A stretch of DNA of 64,000 nucleotides from Nonomuraea jabiensis (GCF_014204795.1 NZ_JACHMB010000001.1:186001-250000), one strand, 5' to 3'; numbered from the stretch's first letter, positions 8,337 to 17,259 are shown. The notes: generated from the sequence alone by a model not told the origin. Program-made: numbers and translations.

Positions 8337-9737
8337 GTGGGCGTCGATACCCTCCGTGAAGAGCAGGCGATAAGCCGGGCCACCGATCACCTGGTTCAGG
8401 TTTACGCCGGCACCCACTCAGCCGAGCACGTCAGGGCCGTTATGGAGGATGCCCGCAAGCGCTTCGACGGCTTTCCCGTCCGGGATTTCGTCCCCATTCT
8501 GGTGGAACGCATCGCGCACGGAGAGTTGACGGCGCAGGCGCGGGCCGAAGAGGTCGCGGACATTGAAGTTCCGGAGCCGGCCGGCGATGTTCCCGATTCA
8601 CCGGAAATTCACTCCCCGGAAAACGACCGGCCATCTCCGCAGCCGTCCTCCTTCATTCGCAGTAAGGGATTTCTTTCACTCGTCGCGGCGGCGGTCGTGG
8701 TGACCGCCGCCGTCGTCGTGGTGGTGAACGTCAGCCAGGACGACCCGCCGCCCCCTCCCCCGCTCACGATCGTGCGCGGCGTGATCGGCTCCGAGAAGAA
8801 GGCGTTCTTCGAGGATCCGCGCGTGCGGCAGGCCCTCGCCGGCCAGGGCGTGAAGGTCGAGGTCGAATCGGCGGGCTCGCGCCAGATCGCCACCTCGATC
8901 AACCTCGACCGGTACGACTTCGCGTTCCCGTCGAGCGCGCCCGCGGGCGAGTCGATCCAGCGCGCGCGGCACGTCAACACGAAATACACGCCGTTCTCCT
9001 CGCCGATGGCGATCGCGACGTTCCAGCCGATCGTGGACGTGCTGGCCAAGGCGGGCGTGGTGAAAAAGGGGCCCGTCCCGACCTTCAGCGTCGACCGCTA
9101 TCTCGGGCTCGTCACGTCGGGCACGAAGTGGGCCCAGCTCTCGCGTAACTCCGCCTACCCCGTCGACAAGAACGTCCTGGTCTCCACGACGGACCCGCGC
9201 ACGTCGAATTCCGCGGCCATGTACCTGGCGACGGCCAGCTATGTCGCGAACGGCAACGCGGTCGTGCACGGCACCACCGCCGAGAAGAGCGTGCTGCCCC
9301 TGATGACCCGGCTCTTCACCAGCCAGGGCTACACCGACAACACCTCCGAGGGCCCGTTCAACGAATACCTCACGGTGGGCATGGGCCCGACCCCGATGGT
9401 CTGGATCTACGAGGCGCAGTACGTGGACGCCGCCGCGCGGGGCCGGCTCAAGCCGGGGATGGTGCTGATGTACCCGTCGCCGACCGTGCTGTCCCAGCAC
9501 ACGCTGGTGCCGCTCACCCCGTCCGGCGACCGGATCGGACGCCTGCTGAGCACCGACCCGGAGCTGCAGGGGCTCGCCGCCGAACACGGGCTCCGCTCGG
9601 GCGACGCCACCCGGTTCGCCAAGGTCGCCGCGGATCACCAGGTGCCCGTCCCGAAGGACCTCATCGACGTGGTCGACATCCCTTCGTACGACACGCTTGA
9701 GCACCTGCTCGACGGCGTCGCCAAGTCGTACGGCTAG
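8337..9737 (+). CDS. Membrane-anchored protein: helical cytoplasmic domain plus extracellular solute-binding-like domain
   Basis: A 466-residue protein with three parts. Residues 1-70 form a charged helical region resembling the short three-helix-bundle domains found at the N-terminus of assorted actinobacterial proteins. A Pro/Glu-rich linker follows. One transmembrane helix at about 111-132 precedes a Pro-rich linker. Residues 143-466 begin with TIVRGVIGSEKKAFF and look like a periplasmic-binding fold with a substrate pocket. GTG 8337 follows CGAGGAG. By positive-inside reasoning the N-domain is cytoplasmic and the binding domain outside. No transporter genes flank it, so a sensor or scaffold is as likely as uptake. 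I do not recognise a named family for the whole protein. Confidence 0.7.
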   Translation: MGVDTLREEQAISRATDHLVQVYAGTHSAEHVRAVMEDARKRFDGFPVRDFVPILVERIAHGELTAQARAEEVADIEVPEPAGDVPDSPEIHSPENDRPSPQPSSFIRSKGFLSLVAAAVVVTAAVVVVVNVSQDDPPPPPPLTIVRGVIGSEKKAFFEDPRVRQALAGQGVKVEVESAGSRQIATSINLDRYDFAFPSSAPAGESIQRARHVNTKYTPFSSPMAIATFQPIVDVLAKAGVVKKGPVPTFSVDRYLGLVTSGTKWAQLSRNSAYPVDKNVLVSTTDPRTSNSAAMYLATASYVANGNAVVHGTTAEKSVLPLMTRLFTSQGYTDNTSEGPFNEYLTVGMGPTPMVWIYEAQYVDAAARGRLKPGMVLMYPSPTVLSQHTLVPLTPSGDRIGRLLSTDPELQGLAAEHGLRSGDATRFAKVAADHQVPVPKDLIDVVDIPSYDTLEHLLDGVAKSYG

Positions 9738-9745
9738 AGCCCGTC

Positions 9746-9760
9746 CGCCCCTGCGGGGCG
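9746..9760. terminator. Short GC hairpin between convergent genes
   Basis: cgcccc (9746-9751) pairs with ggggcg (9755-9760) across a three-base loop, just after the stop of the binding-domain protein and before the end of the decarboxylase on the other strand. The stem is short and lacks a T tract, so this is tentative. Confidence 0.35.
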
Positions 9761-9887
9761 TCGAACGCCCGGCGTCCCAGCCCCCGCACCGACTCCAGCG
9801 TGCGCTCCTCCTCGGGCAGCGCATGAAAGGCCAGGACAATGGCACTGAGCTCGGCCAGGCAGGCGCGGGCAAGCACGGAAGCCGGGC

Positions 9888-12125
9888 TCAGGTCTTGACG
9901 ACCTCCACCCAGTAGCGGCCGTCGCCGTCGCGGTGGGCGCCGTGGATGTCGGTGGCCAGGTCGGGGAAGGCCCGGTCGAAGTCTTCCAGAGCTCGCAAGT
10001 AGGTCATCAGCGGCCCGTCGGCCGGACCGGTCGCCTCGCCGGGCATCAGCATGGGGATGCCGGGCGGGGTGACCACCACCGTGGCCGCGGCGACCCGGCC
10101 CGGCAGGTCGGCCAGCCGGACGCGTTCGGTGCGGGCCCGGATCATGGCCTGGTAGCAGTCGGCGGGGGTGGACACCGGCTCCGGCAGGGTGGTGAAGACC
10201 TGGTCGAGCAGCTTCCCGAGCTCCGAGTCACGCAGTTTCTCGTGGACCAGGGTGCAGAACTTGCGCAGCGAGACCGCGGGCGGCCCGAAGCCGGGCAGCA
10301 CTTCCGCCAGGGACAGATCGTCGTCGTAGGCGTTCTTGAAGTCGGTGAGCGCGTCGATCAGGGTGCCCCACTTGCCCTTGGTGATCCCCATGGAGAACAG
10401 CACCAGCAGCGTGTGGTCGCCGGTCTTCTCCACCACGATGCCGCGGCGCTGCAGGTAGGCGGCCACGATGCGGGCCGGGATGCCCCAGTCGAGCGTGCCG
10501 GCGGCGGCGTCGGCCCCCGGGCAGGTGATCGTGACCTTGACCGGGTCGAGCAGGCCGTAGCCCTCGGACATCCCGTCGAAGCCGTGCCACGCCGCCCCCG
10601 CCTCCAGGGTCCAGCACCGGGGCTCGGCGCACAGCAGCGCCAGGTCGGCCTCGGCGAACGGGACGGTCCGGCCGGTGCGCGGGTCGGTGACCGTACGGGG
10701 CTGCCAGACGCCGAAGAACCAGTCGGGCCGCCGGCCGTCCTCGCGGATGCGCGCGGCCAGCCGTACCATCGCCTGCCGGAACCGGACCGCCTCGACGATC
10801 GCCTCCCCGGTGAGGAACGGCCCCGACGGGCCGTCCATCATCGCCGCCGCCACGTCCAGCGAGGCGATCATGGGGTAGAGCGGCGAGGTGGAGGCGTGCA
10901 TGAGGTACGTTTCGTTGAACGCGTCGTAGTCGACCGGCGCCCGCCCCGCGGGACGGACGTGCAGCATCGCCGCCTGCGACAGCGCGGCCAGCAGCTTGTG
11001 CGTCGACTGGGTGGCGAATACGGTGGGACGGCCGGGGCCGGGCAGCGTGCGCTCGTCGATCGCCATGCCGTACCGGCCGGTATAGAGCGGGTTGAACCGG
11101 GCGTAGGCGAACCACGCCTCGTCGAAGTGCAGCCGCGGCACGCTGGCGCCCAGCAGCTCGCCGACCCGCACCGCGTCGTAGCACACCCCGTCGTACGTGG
11201 AGTTGGTGATCACCGCGTACGCCGGCGCCCCGGCGGCCAGGGGGTGGGCGGCCACCAGCGCCCGGACCGCGTCCGCCTGCAGCGCGGCGGGCGGGATCGG
11301 GCCCGCCAGCCCGAGCCCGTTGCGTTCGGGCACGAGGTAGACCGGGCGGGCCCCGCTGATGGCCAGCGCGTGCTGGACCGACTTGTGGCAGTTGCGGTCG
11401 ACCAGGACGGTGTCATCGCGGGCGATCGCGTGGTGACCGACGATGCGGTTGGCGGTGGAGTTTCCGTTGACCACGAAGAACGTGCGGTCGGCGCCGAAGA
11501 CGCGGGCGGCGTTGCGCTCGGCCTCGCCGATCGGGCCGGTGTGGTCGAGCGGCGACCCCAGCTCGGTGACGGAGATGGACAGATCGGTGCGCAGCAGCCG
11601 CTCCCCGTAGAAGTCGAAGAACGCCCGCCCCACCGGCGACTTGAGGAACGCCACGCCTCCGGCGTGCGCCGGCGTGTGCCAGGAGTAGCGATGGTGATCC
11701 TCAAGGCGCCGCAGCGCGCGGAAGAACGGCGGCAGGATGTTCTCGGCGTACTGTTCGGCCGCGTAGGCGATGCGCCCGGCGATGAAGCGCGGGGTGTCCT
11801 CCAGCGGGAAGACGTAGCCCTGGATGACCTCGTACACCCACAGCGGGAGCTCCTGCTCGTGCGTCATCAGGAAGACGGGCAGGCCGCGGAACCGCCTGGA
11901 GACCGCGCCCAGCAGCTCCTCGGCGCCCGGCGCGTCCCAGGCCACCAGCACCGCCGACAGCGACGCGTCGGACCCGACCACCGCCAGGGCGTCCTCGGCC
12001 CGGTGGGTCCAGCGCACCTGGAGCCCGAGCTCGTCCATCGCCGCGCAGACGCGGCGGAGCTGCTCGGCGAGTGCCGAGTCGGCGTCGGGACGTTCGGTGA
12101 CGGCGGCCAGAACCGTTCGCTCCAT
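9888..12125 (-). CDS. Orn/Lys/Arg decarboxylase (class I, PLP fold type I)
   Basis: A 745-residue enzyme of the large bacterial basic-amino-acid decarboxylase family, close in length to E. coli lysine and arginine decarboxylases (711-756). The N-terminal ~130 residues form the response-regulator-like wing domain. The PLP-binding lysine lies in ATQSTHKLLAALSQA, and the preceding HFDEAWFAYARFNPLY supplies the Asp that contacts the pyridine nitrogen. The C-terminal domain is complete. I prefer ATG 12125, which has GGAG seven bases upstream, over a GTG at 12179. The product would be cadaverine, agmatine or putrescine; the sequence does not decide which. Regulation is unknown; an 88-142 base divergent region separates it from a half-length MFS gene. 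Confidence 0.92.
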   Translation of the reverse strand: MERTVLAAVTERPDADSALAEQLRRVCAAMDELGLQVRWTHRAEDALAVVGSDASLSAVLVAWDAPGAEELLGAVSRRFRGLPVFLMTHEQELPLWVYEVIQGYVFPLEDTPRFIAGRIAYAAEQYAENILPPFFRALRRLEDHHRYSWHTPAHAGGVAFLKSPVGRAFFDFYGERLLRTDLSISVTELGSPLDHTGPIGEAERNAARVFGADRTFFVVNGNSTANRIVGHHAIARDDTVLVDRNCHKSVQHALAISGARPVYLVPERNGLGLAGPIPPAALQADAVRALVAAHPLAAGAPAYAVITNSTYDGVCYDAVRVGELLGASVPRLHFDEAWFAYARFNPLYTGRYGMAIDERTLPGPGRPTVFATQSTHKLLAALSQAAMLHVRPAGRAPVDYDAFNETYLMHASTSPLYPMIASLDVAAAMMDGPSGPFLTGEAIVEAVRFRQAMVRLAARIREDGRRPDWFFGVWQPRTVTDPRTGRTVPFAEADLALLCAEPRCWTLEAGAAWHGFDGMSEGYGLLDPVKVTITCPGADAAAGTLDWGIPARIVAAYLQRRGIVVEKTGDHTLLVLFSMGITKGKWGTLIDALTDFKNAYDDDLSLAEVLPGFGPPAVSLRKFCTLVHEKLRDSELGKLLDQVFTTLPEPVSTPADCYQAMIRARTERVRLADLPGRVAAATVVVTPPGIPMLMPGEATGPADGPLMTYLRALEDFDRAFPDLATDIHGAHRDGDGRYWVEVVKT

Positions 12126-12267
12126 GCGGCACTCCGTGGTCCAGAGGGGAAGGGCCGGGAAGGTCGTGCCAAGCCCCACGCAATAGTAACCGTTCGGAGT
12201 TGAACGGCAACTTCACGTAGTGATCGCGCCATGTGATCGTCAAGGGCGTGGGAGTAAAGTGCAGCGG

Positions 12268-12828
12268 GTGACTGGACGATGGCAGATGATGGTCGCCCTG
12301 AGCTTGTGCGTGGCGCTGTTCTCCGCGAACTGGACCGCGCTTTACGTGGCCCAGCAGGCGATTTCCAGAGACCTCGGCCTGACCTCGGCCGCCGGCGTAT
12401 GGCTGGTCCACCTCTATCCCGCCGCCCTGTTAGGGGTGTTGATCCCCGTGAAGGGCCGGCTCAGCATGCTTCTCCTGGGGCTCGGCGGGTTCGGCCTGGT
12501 ATCGGCGGCGGCCGCGTTCGCTCCCAGCGGCGCCGTTCTGGTCGGCTGCCGGGCCGGGCAGGGGCTGGCGGCCGCGATCGTGCTGCGGGCGGGCTTCGAG
12601 CTCGCCCGGGAGCACTTCCGCGGCACCGAGTGGTGGCCGGCGCTGGTGATCCCGGTGGCGCTCGCCGTCCCGGCCCTGATCGCGGGGCCCGTGATCGGCG
12701 GCGTCATCACCGAATTCCTGTCCTTCCGGTGGGTCTTCCTGATCAACGTGCCGCTGACCGTCGTGGCCTTGGCGCTGGTCGCGCTCTTCACGCCCCGCAC
12801 GGCCCCGACCGCGTACGCGCGCCCCTGA
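12268..12828 (+). CDS. Half-length DHA2-type MFS transporter (N-terminal six helices)
   Basis: 186 residues containing six hydrophobic helices. The sixth, FRWVFLINVPLTVVALAL, is the hallmark end of the N-terminal half of 14-helix DHA2 drug transporters. Helix 4 carries the usual CRAGQGLAAA. The frame stops after PRTAPTAYARP, and no C-terminal half is found in any downstream frame before the GDPD gene. The start is uncertain: GTG 12268 gives a natural first helix, and GTG 12259 lies closer to a GGAG at 12251. It may be a decayed transporter rather than a functional half-unit. It is divergent from the basic-amino-acid decarboxylase, which might reflect a former polyamine or drug exporter. Confidence 0.6.
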   Translation: MTGRWQMMVALSLCVALFSANWTALYVAQQAISRDLGLTSAAGVWLVHLYPAALLGVLIPVKGRLSMLLLGLGGFGLVSAAAAFAPSGAVLVGCRAGQGLAAAIVLRAGFELAREHFRGTEWWPALVIPVALAVPALIAGPVIGGVITEFLSFRWVFLINVPLTVVALALVALFTPRTAPTAYARP

Positions 12829-12920
12829 CCAGCTTCGATCGTCCGGGGCCGGGAACCCGTTCGTCGTCGGCGAGCACCGGCACCCGGCCGGCCGGCGGCG
12901 GGCTTGTCACCGGAAATTCC

Positions 12921-12932
12921 GCCAATATTGGC
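12921..12932. promoter_or_regulatory. Palindrome upstream of the glycerophosphodiesterase gene
   Basis: gccaatattggc is a perfect 12-base palindrome in a locally A+T-richer stretch, 86 bases before the GTG start of the GDPD gene. Its core ccaatattgg also occurs at 37360-37369 before an ABC importer. It could be an operator; the regulator is unknown. Confidence 0.4.
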
Positions 12933-13017
12933 CCATAATCGCATTTCGGTCCTTACCATATTCGCCGCGGCGATCACCGGTGAGAGTCTCCGGTGCCGAT
13001 GCCGCAGGGAGTTTCAC

Positions 13018-14175
13018 GTGCGAAAGATCGCGGCCACCACGCTCGCCATCATCACCCCCCTCGCCGGAGCGAGCGCCGCTCCGGCCGCCGCCGAGGCCAC
13101 GCCCGACCGGTCCCAGGTCGTCGTCATCGGCCACCGCGGCGCGGCGGGCCACCGCCCCGAGCACACGCAGGGCGGCTACGAGCTCGCCGTGGCCATGGGC
13201 GCCGACTGGATCGAGCCCGACCTGGTGCCGACCAAGGACCACGTGCTGGTCGTCCGGCACGAGAACGAGATCTCCGGCACCACCGACGTGTCGCTGCACC
13301 CCGAGTTCGCCGCGCGCAGGACCACCAAGGTCGTCGACGGGCGCAACGTGACCGGATGGTTCACCGAGGACTTCACGCTGGCCGAGCTGAAGACGCTGCG
13401 CGCGGTCGAGCGGCTGCCCGCGATCCGCCAGCGCAACACCGTCTACAACGGCTACTACCAGGTGCTCACCTTCCAGGAGGTGCTCGACCTGGCCAAGCGG
13501 CTCTCCCGCCAGTACGGCAAGCAGGTCGGCGTCTTCCCCGAGACCAAGCACCCGACGTACTTCAGGTCGATCGGGCTGCCGCTGGAGGAGCCGCTGATCG
13601 AGACCGTCAAGCGCAACGGCCTCAACCGGCCGGGCGGCCCGGTGGTGGTGCAGTCGTTCGAGCCGTCCAGCCTCAAGCGGGTGGCCAAGGACCTGCGCGT
13701 GCCGCTGTGGCAGGCGCTGGGCACCACCGGCCAGCCGTACGACCTGACCGCGGCCGGAGACCCGACGACGTACGCGGACATGATGAAGCCCGAGGGCCTG
13801 GCGAAGATCGCGCAGTACGCGCAGTGGATCGGGCCGGACAAGTCCTCGGCGATCCCGCTCAACCCGGACGGCAGCTCGGGCACCCCGACGACGCTGGTCT
13901 CCGACGCGCACAAGGCGGGGCTGAAGATCGGCGTGTACACCTTCCGCAGCGAGAACCAGTACCTGCCCCTGCAGCTGCGCCGCGGCCAGGTCGCGACCGA
14001 CCACGGTGACGCGCTGGCGGAGTACCGCGCACACCTGGACCTGGGCGTGGACGCGTTCGTCACCGACTACCCGGACGCCGCCGTCCTGGCGCGGGGCGAG
14101 CGGGGCAAGCCGCACAAGCAGGTGCAGCCCCAGCAGGAGTTCGACAACGGGCTGCCGGAAGAGGGCCGGCAGTAG
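13018..14175 (+). CDS. Secreted glycerophosphodiester phosphodiesterase (GDPD family)
   Basis: A 385-residue protein with an N-terminal export signal (two basic residues, a hydrophobic core and an Ala-rich cleavage region near residues 1-27). The GDPD signature follows: GHRGAAGHRPEHT near 40-52, then WIEPDLVPTKD and VVRHENEIS, giving the His/Arg/Glu metal and phosphate ligands. A large insertion around residues 120-190 is typical of the long GlpQ-type enzymes. It hydrolyses glycerophosphodiesters to glycerol-3-phosphate and an alcohol outside the cell. GTG 13018 is preceded by AGGGAG. It stands alone with a palindrome upstream and a strong hairpin terminator downstream. Confidence 0.9.
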   Translation: MRKIAATTLAIITPLAGASAAPAAAEATPDRSQVVVIGHRGAAGHRPEHTQGGYELAVAMGADWIEPDLVPTKDHVLVVRHENEISGTTDVSLHPEFAARRTTKVVDGRNVTGWFTEDFTLAELKTLRAVERLPAIRQRNTVYNGYYQVLTFQEVLDLAKRLSRQYGKQVGVFPETKHPTYFRSIGLPLEEPLIETVKRNGLNRPGGPVVVQSFEPSSLKRVAKDLRVPLWQALGTTGQPYDLTAAGDPTTYADMMKPEGLAKIAQYAQWIGPDKSSAIPLNPDGSSGTPTTLVSDAHKAGLKIGVYTFRSENQYLPLQLRRGQVATDHGDALAEYRAHLDLGVDAFVTDYPDAAVLARGERGKPHKQVQPQQEFDNGLPEEGRQ

Positions 14176-14185
14176 GTGAGCGACG

Positions 14186-14211
14186 GGGCCGCCTCCGTGC
14201 GGAGGCGGCCC
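14186..14211 (+). terminator. Hairpin terminator after the GDPD gene
   Basis: gggccgcctcc (14186-14196) pairs perfectly with ggaggcggccc (14201-14211) across a four-base loop, 11 bases after the stop codon. This is an 11-bp G+C stem without a T run, common at actinomycete gene ends. Confidence 0.8.
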
Positions 14212-14478
14212 TCAGCCTCTCCCGACGCATCGCCTGAGCAACGGCCAGGCCGGCAGGACGAGGATGGCCGCGTAGACGGTGTCGGAGACGGGGCCGCCGG
14301 GCAGTTGCGGGGAGCGGCGGCCCTGGAGCTCGGCGCGGGGGCCGAGGATGACGCCGACGATCACCGGCAGCACCGGCAGCACCGGCAGCCCGAAGCGGCG
14401 CATGCCGAAGCCGGGCAGCGTCCGGACCAGGGTCGGCTTCTCGGTGGCGTACGACAGGAAGGTGAGGATCCCGGCGGC
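14212..14478 (-). pseudogene. C-terminal remnant of a TctA-type tripartite tricarboxylate transporter
   Basis: The minus strand encodes a stretch with GMRRFGLPVLPV, then VIVGVILGPRAE followed by a QGRRS-QLPGG segment and a last hydrophobic helix. This order matches the extreme C-terminus of TctA-family membrane subunits. The open frame continues upstream to 14673, but those residues have no helix pattern or similarity I recognise. No TctB or TctC gene is nearby. Only about 90 of roughly 500 residues remain, so this is a decayed fragment. The match rests on motif memory and should be treated as moderate. Confidence 0.5.
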
Positions 14479-14764
14479 GGGCAGGGCGCTCCGGAAATGC
14501 GGCGGCACCGGCCGGCGTGATTCCCCGGCCCGGCGGGCGCGCGGCTCGGCCGCATCGGCATTAGGGTCTATTAGCAGGTCACAGGCCGCGACGACTGGAG
14601 CGACATCCTTGCCGACGACACCGACAAGGCCAGATTCCCACTCCCGGATGCGCCCTGGCTCGGACGACCCCACACTAAGCAGGACATGTCATTTGGGTAC
14701 AGCTCCCCAATGACCTGGTCGGCCAGCCAGTGAGACCCGCACCCGCACACCGCGAAGGGAAAGC

Positions 14765-15427
14765 ATGACCTCCAGCACCACTCGCGCCACCGGCGAACCA
14801 GACCGCCACCACACCGAGGCGGCCCCGGCGCGACTCGCGCCGAACGACCTCACGTTGTTCCTGGGACAGTGGCTGCGATCCCCGCTGCGGATCGGCGCCG
14901 TCGCGCCCAGCTCACGGCACCTCGCGCGTGCGGTCTCCTGCCCTCTCCCGGAAAGCGGCCAGCCCGTCGTGGTCGAGCTGGGGCCGGGCACGGGGCCGTT
15001 CACCGCGGAGATCCAGCGCCGGCTCGGCGGTCGCGGCCGCCACCTGGCCATCGAGCTCAACCCGCGCCTGGCCGACCTGCTCCGCCACCGCTATCCGGGC
15101 GCCGAGGTGATCCAGGAGGACGCCAAGCACCTGCGGCGGCTCCTGGACGAACGCGGCATCGAGCGCGCCGACGTCGTGGTGAGCGGCCTGCCCTGGACCC
15201 TCTTCCCCGCGGCCGATCAGCAGCAGCTCATGGACGCGACGACCGCGATCCTCGGGCCGTACAGCGCCTTCACCGCCTTCACCTACCTCCACGCCGTCCC
15301 CCTGAGCTCCGCGCGCCGCTTCCGCGACCTGATGACGGACCGCTTCGAGGAGGTCATCCCCAGCCGCACCGTCTGGCGCAACTGGCCCCCGGCCTTCGTC
15401 CTGCACGCCCGCCGGCCCCGATCCTGA
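14765..15427 (+). CDS. SAM-dependent methyltransferase, phospholipid N-methyltransferase-like
   Basis: A 220-residue protein. It opens with LFLGQWLRSP and GAVAPSSRHLARA, the typical lead-in of PmtA-type phosphatidylethanolamine methyltransferases and their relatives. The SAM-binding loop is VELGPGTGPFT near residues 75-85. An acidic strand end follows at AIELNP, and SGLPWTLFP is the motif IV equivalent. The ATG is preceded by AAGGGA. The protein is soluble or peripheral at the membrane. It is monocistronic and followed by a strong bidirectional hairpin. rRNA-adenine methyltransferases share parts of this architecture, but the PSSRHLA segment favours the lipid group. Confidence 0.78.
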   Translation: MTSSTTRATGEPDRHHTEAAPARLAPNDLTLFLGQWLRSPLRIGAVAPSSRHLARAVSCPLPESGQPVVVELGPGTGPFTAEIQRRLGGRGRHLAIELNPRLADLLRHRYPGAEVIQEDAKHLRRLLDERGIERADVVVSGLPWTLFPAADQQQLMDATTAILGPYSAFTAFTYLHAVPLSSARRFRDLMTDRFEEVIPSRTVWRNWPPAFVLHARRPRS

Positions 15428-15434
15428 CGGGAAG

Positions 15435-15466
15435 GCTGAGACGCCGCCCGTGGGCGGCGTCTCAGC
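15435..15466. terminator. Bidirectional hairpin terminator
   Basis: gctgagacgccgccc (15435-15449) is the exact complement of gggcggcgtctcagc (15452-15466). It lies between the convergent methyltransferase and tripeptidyl-peptidase genes, eight bases after one stop and six before the other. Confidence 0.88.
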
Positions 15467-15472
15467 GGTGGT

Positions 15473-17050
15473 TCAGCCGCCCGTCCTGAAGGACGGGGTC
15501 ACGAGCGAGCCGCCCCAGTTGAGCCGGTCGGTCGGCCACAACCGGCCGGGCTGCCGCTTGGCCATGATCTCGGCCTTGCCGCCCACCTCGCAGCGGAAGC
15601 CCTTCGGCGGCACGGTCAGCGAGATCAGGTAGTTGTCGATCGGCACCGTGCTGCACTCGTCCTTGCCGTAGATGCGGTGACCCCAGCCCTCGTAGGTGAG
15701 CAGCGTCGCCTTCGAGCCGAGCTGGCGGCCCACGTTGGCGGACCACATGTACGGGGTGGCGGGATCGTGCAGCGAGTTCCCGAGCAGGATCGGGGCGTCA
15801 CCGGTGTAGTTCAGCCGGTGCGGCGGGTTCGTCGGGGTCGAGTTGAGGCAGATCGGCAGGTCGTCGTACGGGTACGGGTGGTACCGCACATCGGGCGCCA
15901 GGGTGTTGGAGACCTTCATGAGAGCCGCGTACTCCGCGTAGTTCCGCACCCGGAGGTTGTAGTCCTGGCACAGGATCCGGGTCGGCAGCTCGGCCACGTC
16001 GCCCTCGACGGGCCCCCGGCCGGGCAGCGGCGGCACCCACGACGGCTCGGGGCCGCCGCTCAGCCAGTTGATGACCTCGCTCAGCGTGCGCCAGTCGGGC
16101 CCCTCGGTGCCGAGCGCGGCGTTGTAGATGACCTGCAGCTCCGTCATGGGCCTGTCCGGGGCAGCCGGGTAGTACAGCTCCCCGCGCCGCGCCTTGGCCA
16201 GCAGGTCCTTCCACATCGCGCGGACGTCACGCCCGTGCAGGACGCAGCTCTCGTCGGCCTCGCACCAGCCCACGAACTGGTCGAACGCGTCCTCGACGGC
16301 GACCGCCTCGGTGGCGAGGAAGCCGGCGACGCCGAGGCTGTGGTCCATGTTGCTGTCCAGCGCGAGGGCCCGGATCCGGTTCGGGAACATCTCGGCGTAC
16401 ATCTGGCCGATCAGCGTCCCGTACGAGATGCCGTAGTAGGTCAGCTTCTCCTCGCCGAGGGCGGCGCGCAGGGCGTCCATGTCGCGGGCCACGTTGCGCG
16501 AGTCGACGTGGTCGTACAGGGGGCCGGTGCGCTCCCGGCAGTCCTTGTGCAGCTTCTTGGTGAAGGCGTCCCAGGCGTCGAACTGGGCCTGGGAGGAGAT
16601 GACGGTGTGCGGCATCTGGTTGTACACCGACGCCGAGCAGATCACCGGGTGGCTGCGGCCCACGCCTCTGGGGTCGAAGCCGACGATGTCGAAGTGCTTC
16701 TTGAGCTCGTCGGTGAACCAGGTGGCGCCGTACACGGACTCCACGCCCGACCCGCCGGGCCCGCCCGGGTTGATCACCAGGGAGCCGATCCGGGCCGCGG
16801 GGTCCGTGGCCTTGCGCCGGGCGATGGCCAGGTCGATCTTCTCGCCGTTCGGGTTGGACCAGTCGACCGGGACGGCCAGCTTGCCGCACTCGGCGGTGGG
16901 CTCCTCCTCGCAGGGCGCCCAGGCGATGCTGCCTGTCGTGGTCTCCCCCGAGGCTCCGTCCCGGGTGGCCGCACCTGCGGCCGGCGAGACGGGCAAAAGC
17001 GCTGCTAACGCCACGAAGGCGGCAGCCAGCACAGAGTACTTTCGTCGCAC
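15473..17050 (-). CDS. Secreted tripeptidyl aminopeptidase-like alpha/beta hydrolase
   Basis: A 525-residue exported hydrolase. Residues 1-28 form a signal peptide ending in an Ala-rich cleavage site. The NPGGPGGSGVES loop near 93-104 is the oxyanion region. GISYGTLIGQMYA contains the nucleophile Ser. A C-terminal TAP-like domain carries LGNSLHDPATPY and EGWGHRIYG with the Asp and His. This is the family of Streptomyces tripeptidyl aminopeptidases (S33), which trim mycelial and extracellular proteins. Conserved Cys pairs (CEEEPTAEC, CEADESC) suggest disulfides. GTG 17050 has GGAG five bases upstream. It is transcribed alone. Confidence 0.9.
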   Translation of the reverse strand: MRRKYSVLAAAFVALAALLPVSPAAGAATRDGASGETTTGSIAWAPCEEEPTAECGKLAVPVDWSNPNGEKIDLAIARRKATDPAARIGSLVINPGGPGGSGVESVYGATWFTDELKKHFDIVGFDPRGVGRSHPVICSASVYNQMPHTVISSQAQFDAWDAFTKKLHKDCRERTGPLYDHVDSRNVARDMDALRAALGEEKLTYYGISYGTLIGQMYAEMFPNRIRALALDSNMDHSLGVAGFLATEAVAVEDAFDQFVGWCEADESCVLHGRDVRAMWKDLLAKARRGELYYPAAPDRPMTELQVIYNAALGTEGPDWRTLSEVINWLSGGPEPSWVPPLPGRGPVEGDVAELPTRILCQDYNLRVRNYAEYAALMKVSNTLAPDVRYHPYPYDDLPICLNSTPTNPPHRLNYTGDAPILLGNSLHDPATPYMWSANVGRQLGSKATLLTYEGWGHRIYGKDECSTVPIDNYLISLTVPPKGFRCEVGGKAEIMAKRQPGRLWPTDRLNWGGSLVTPSFRTGG

Positions 17051-17224
17051 ATTGCTCCAATCGTCGTCGGCTGGCCCCCGCGCGGCACGCGGCCGACAAT
17101 GATCATCCCCGTCGACGGCCCCGTAGCCCGGCGGCGCGCGGCGAGCGCGCGTTCCGCGGGCAGGCCGAGCGCAACATCCAGCCGATCCCTACGTTTCGCT
17201 CGTACGTCCTACCACGAAACATAT

Positions 17225-17255
17225 GGACGTGTTCGGGACTTATTCAGACACGTCC
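17225..17255 (-). terminator. Hairpin downstream of the glycosyltransferase gene
   Basis: ggacgtgt (17225-17232) and acacgtcc (17248-17255) form an 8-bp stem with a 15-base loop, five bases past the glycosyltransferase stop on the minus strand. A terminator is the likeliest role; an operator for the divergent side cannot be excluded. Confidence 0.5.
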
Positions 17256-17259
17256 AAAA

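Noticed and set aside
9661..9876. A 71-codon minus-strand frame just after the decarboxylase, with a protein-like first 40 residues.
   Set aside because: GTG start without a ribosome-binding site, an overlap with the end of the plus-strand binding protein gene, and no recognised similarity.
14585..14731. A plus-strand reading with a plausible GRDDWSDILADD segment.
   Set aside because: No start codon precedes it, it is under 50 residues, and no family is recognised; possibly another small remnant in the same decay zone.
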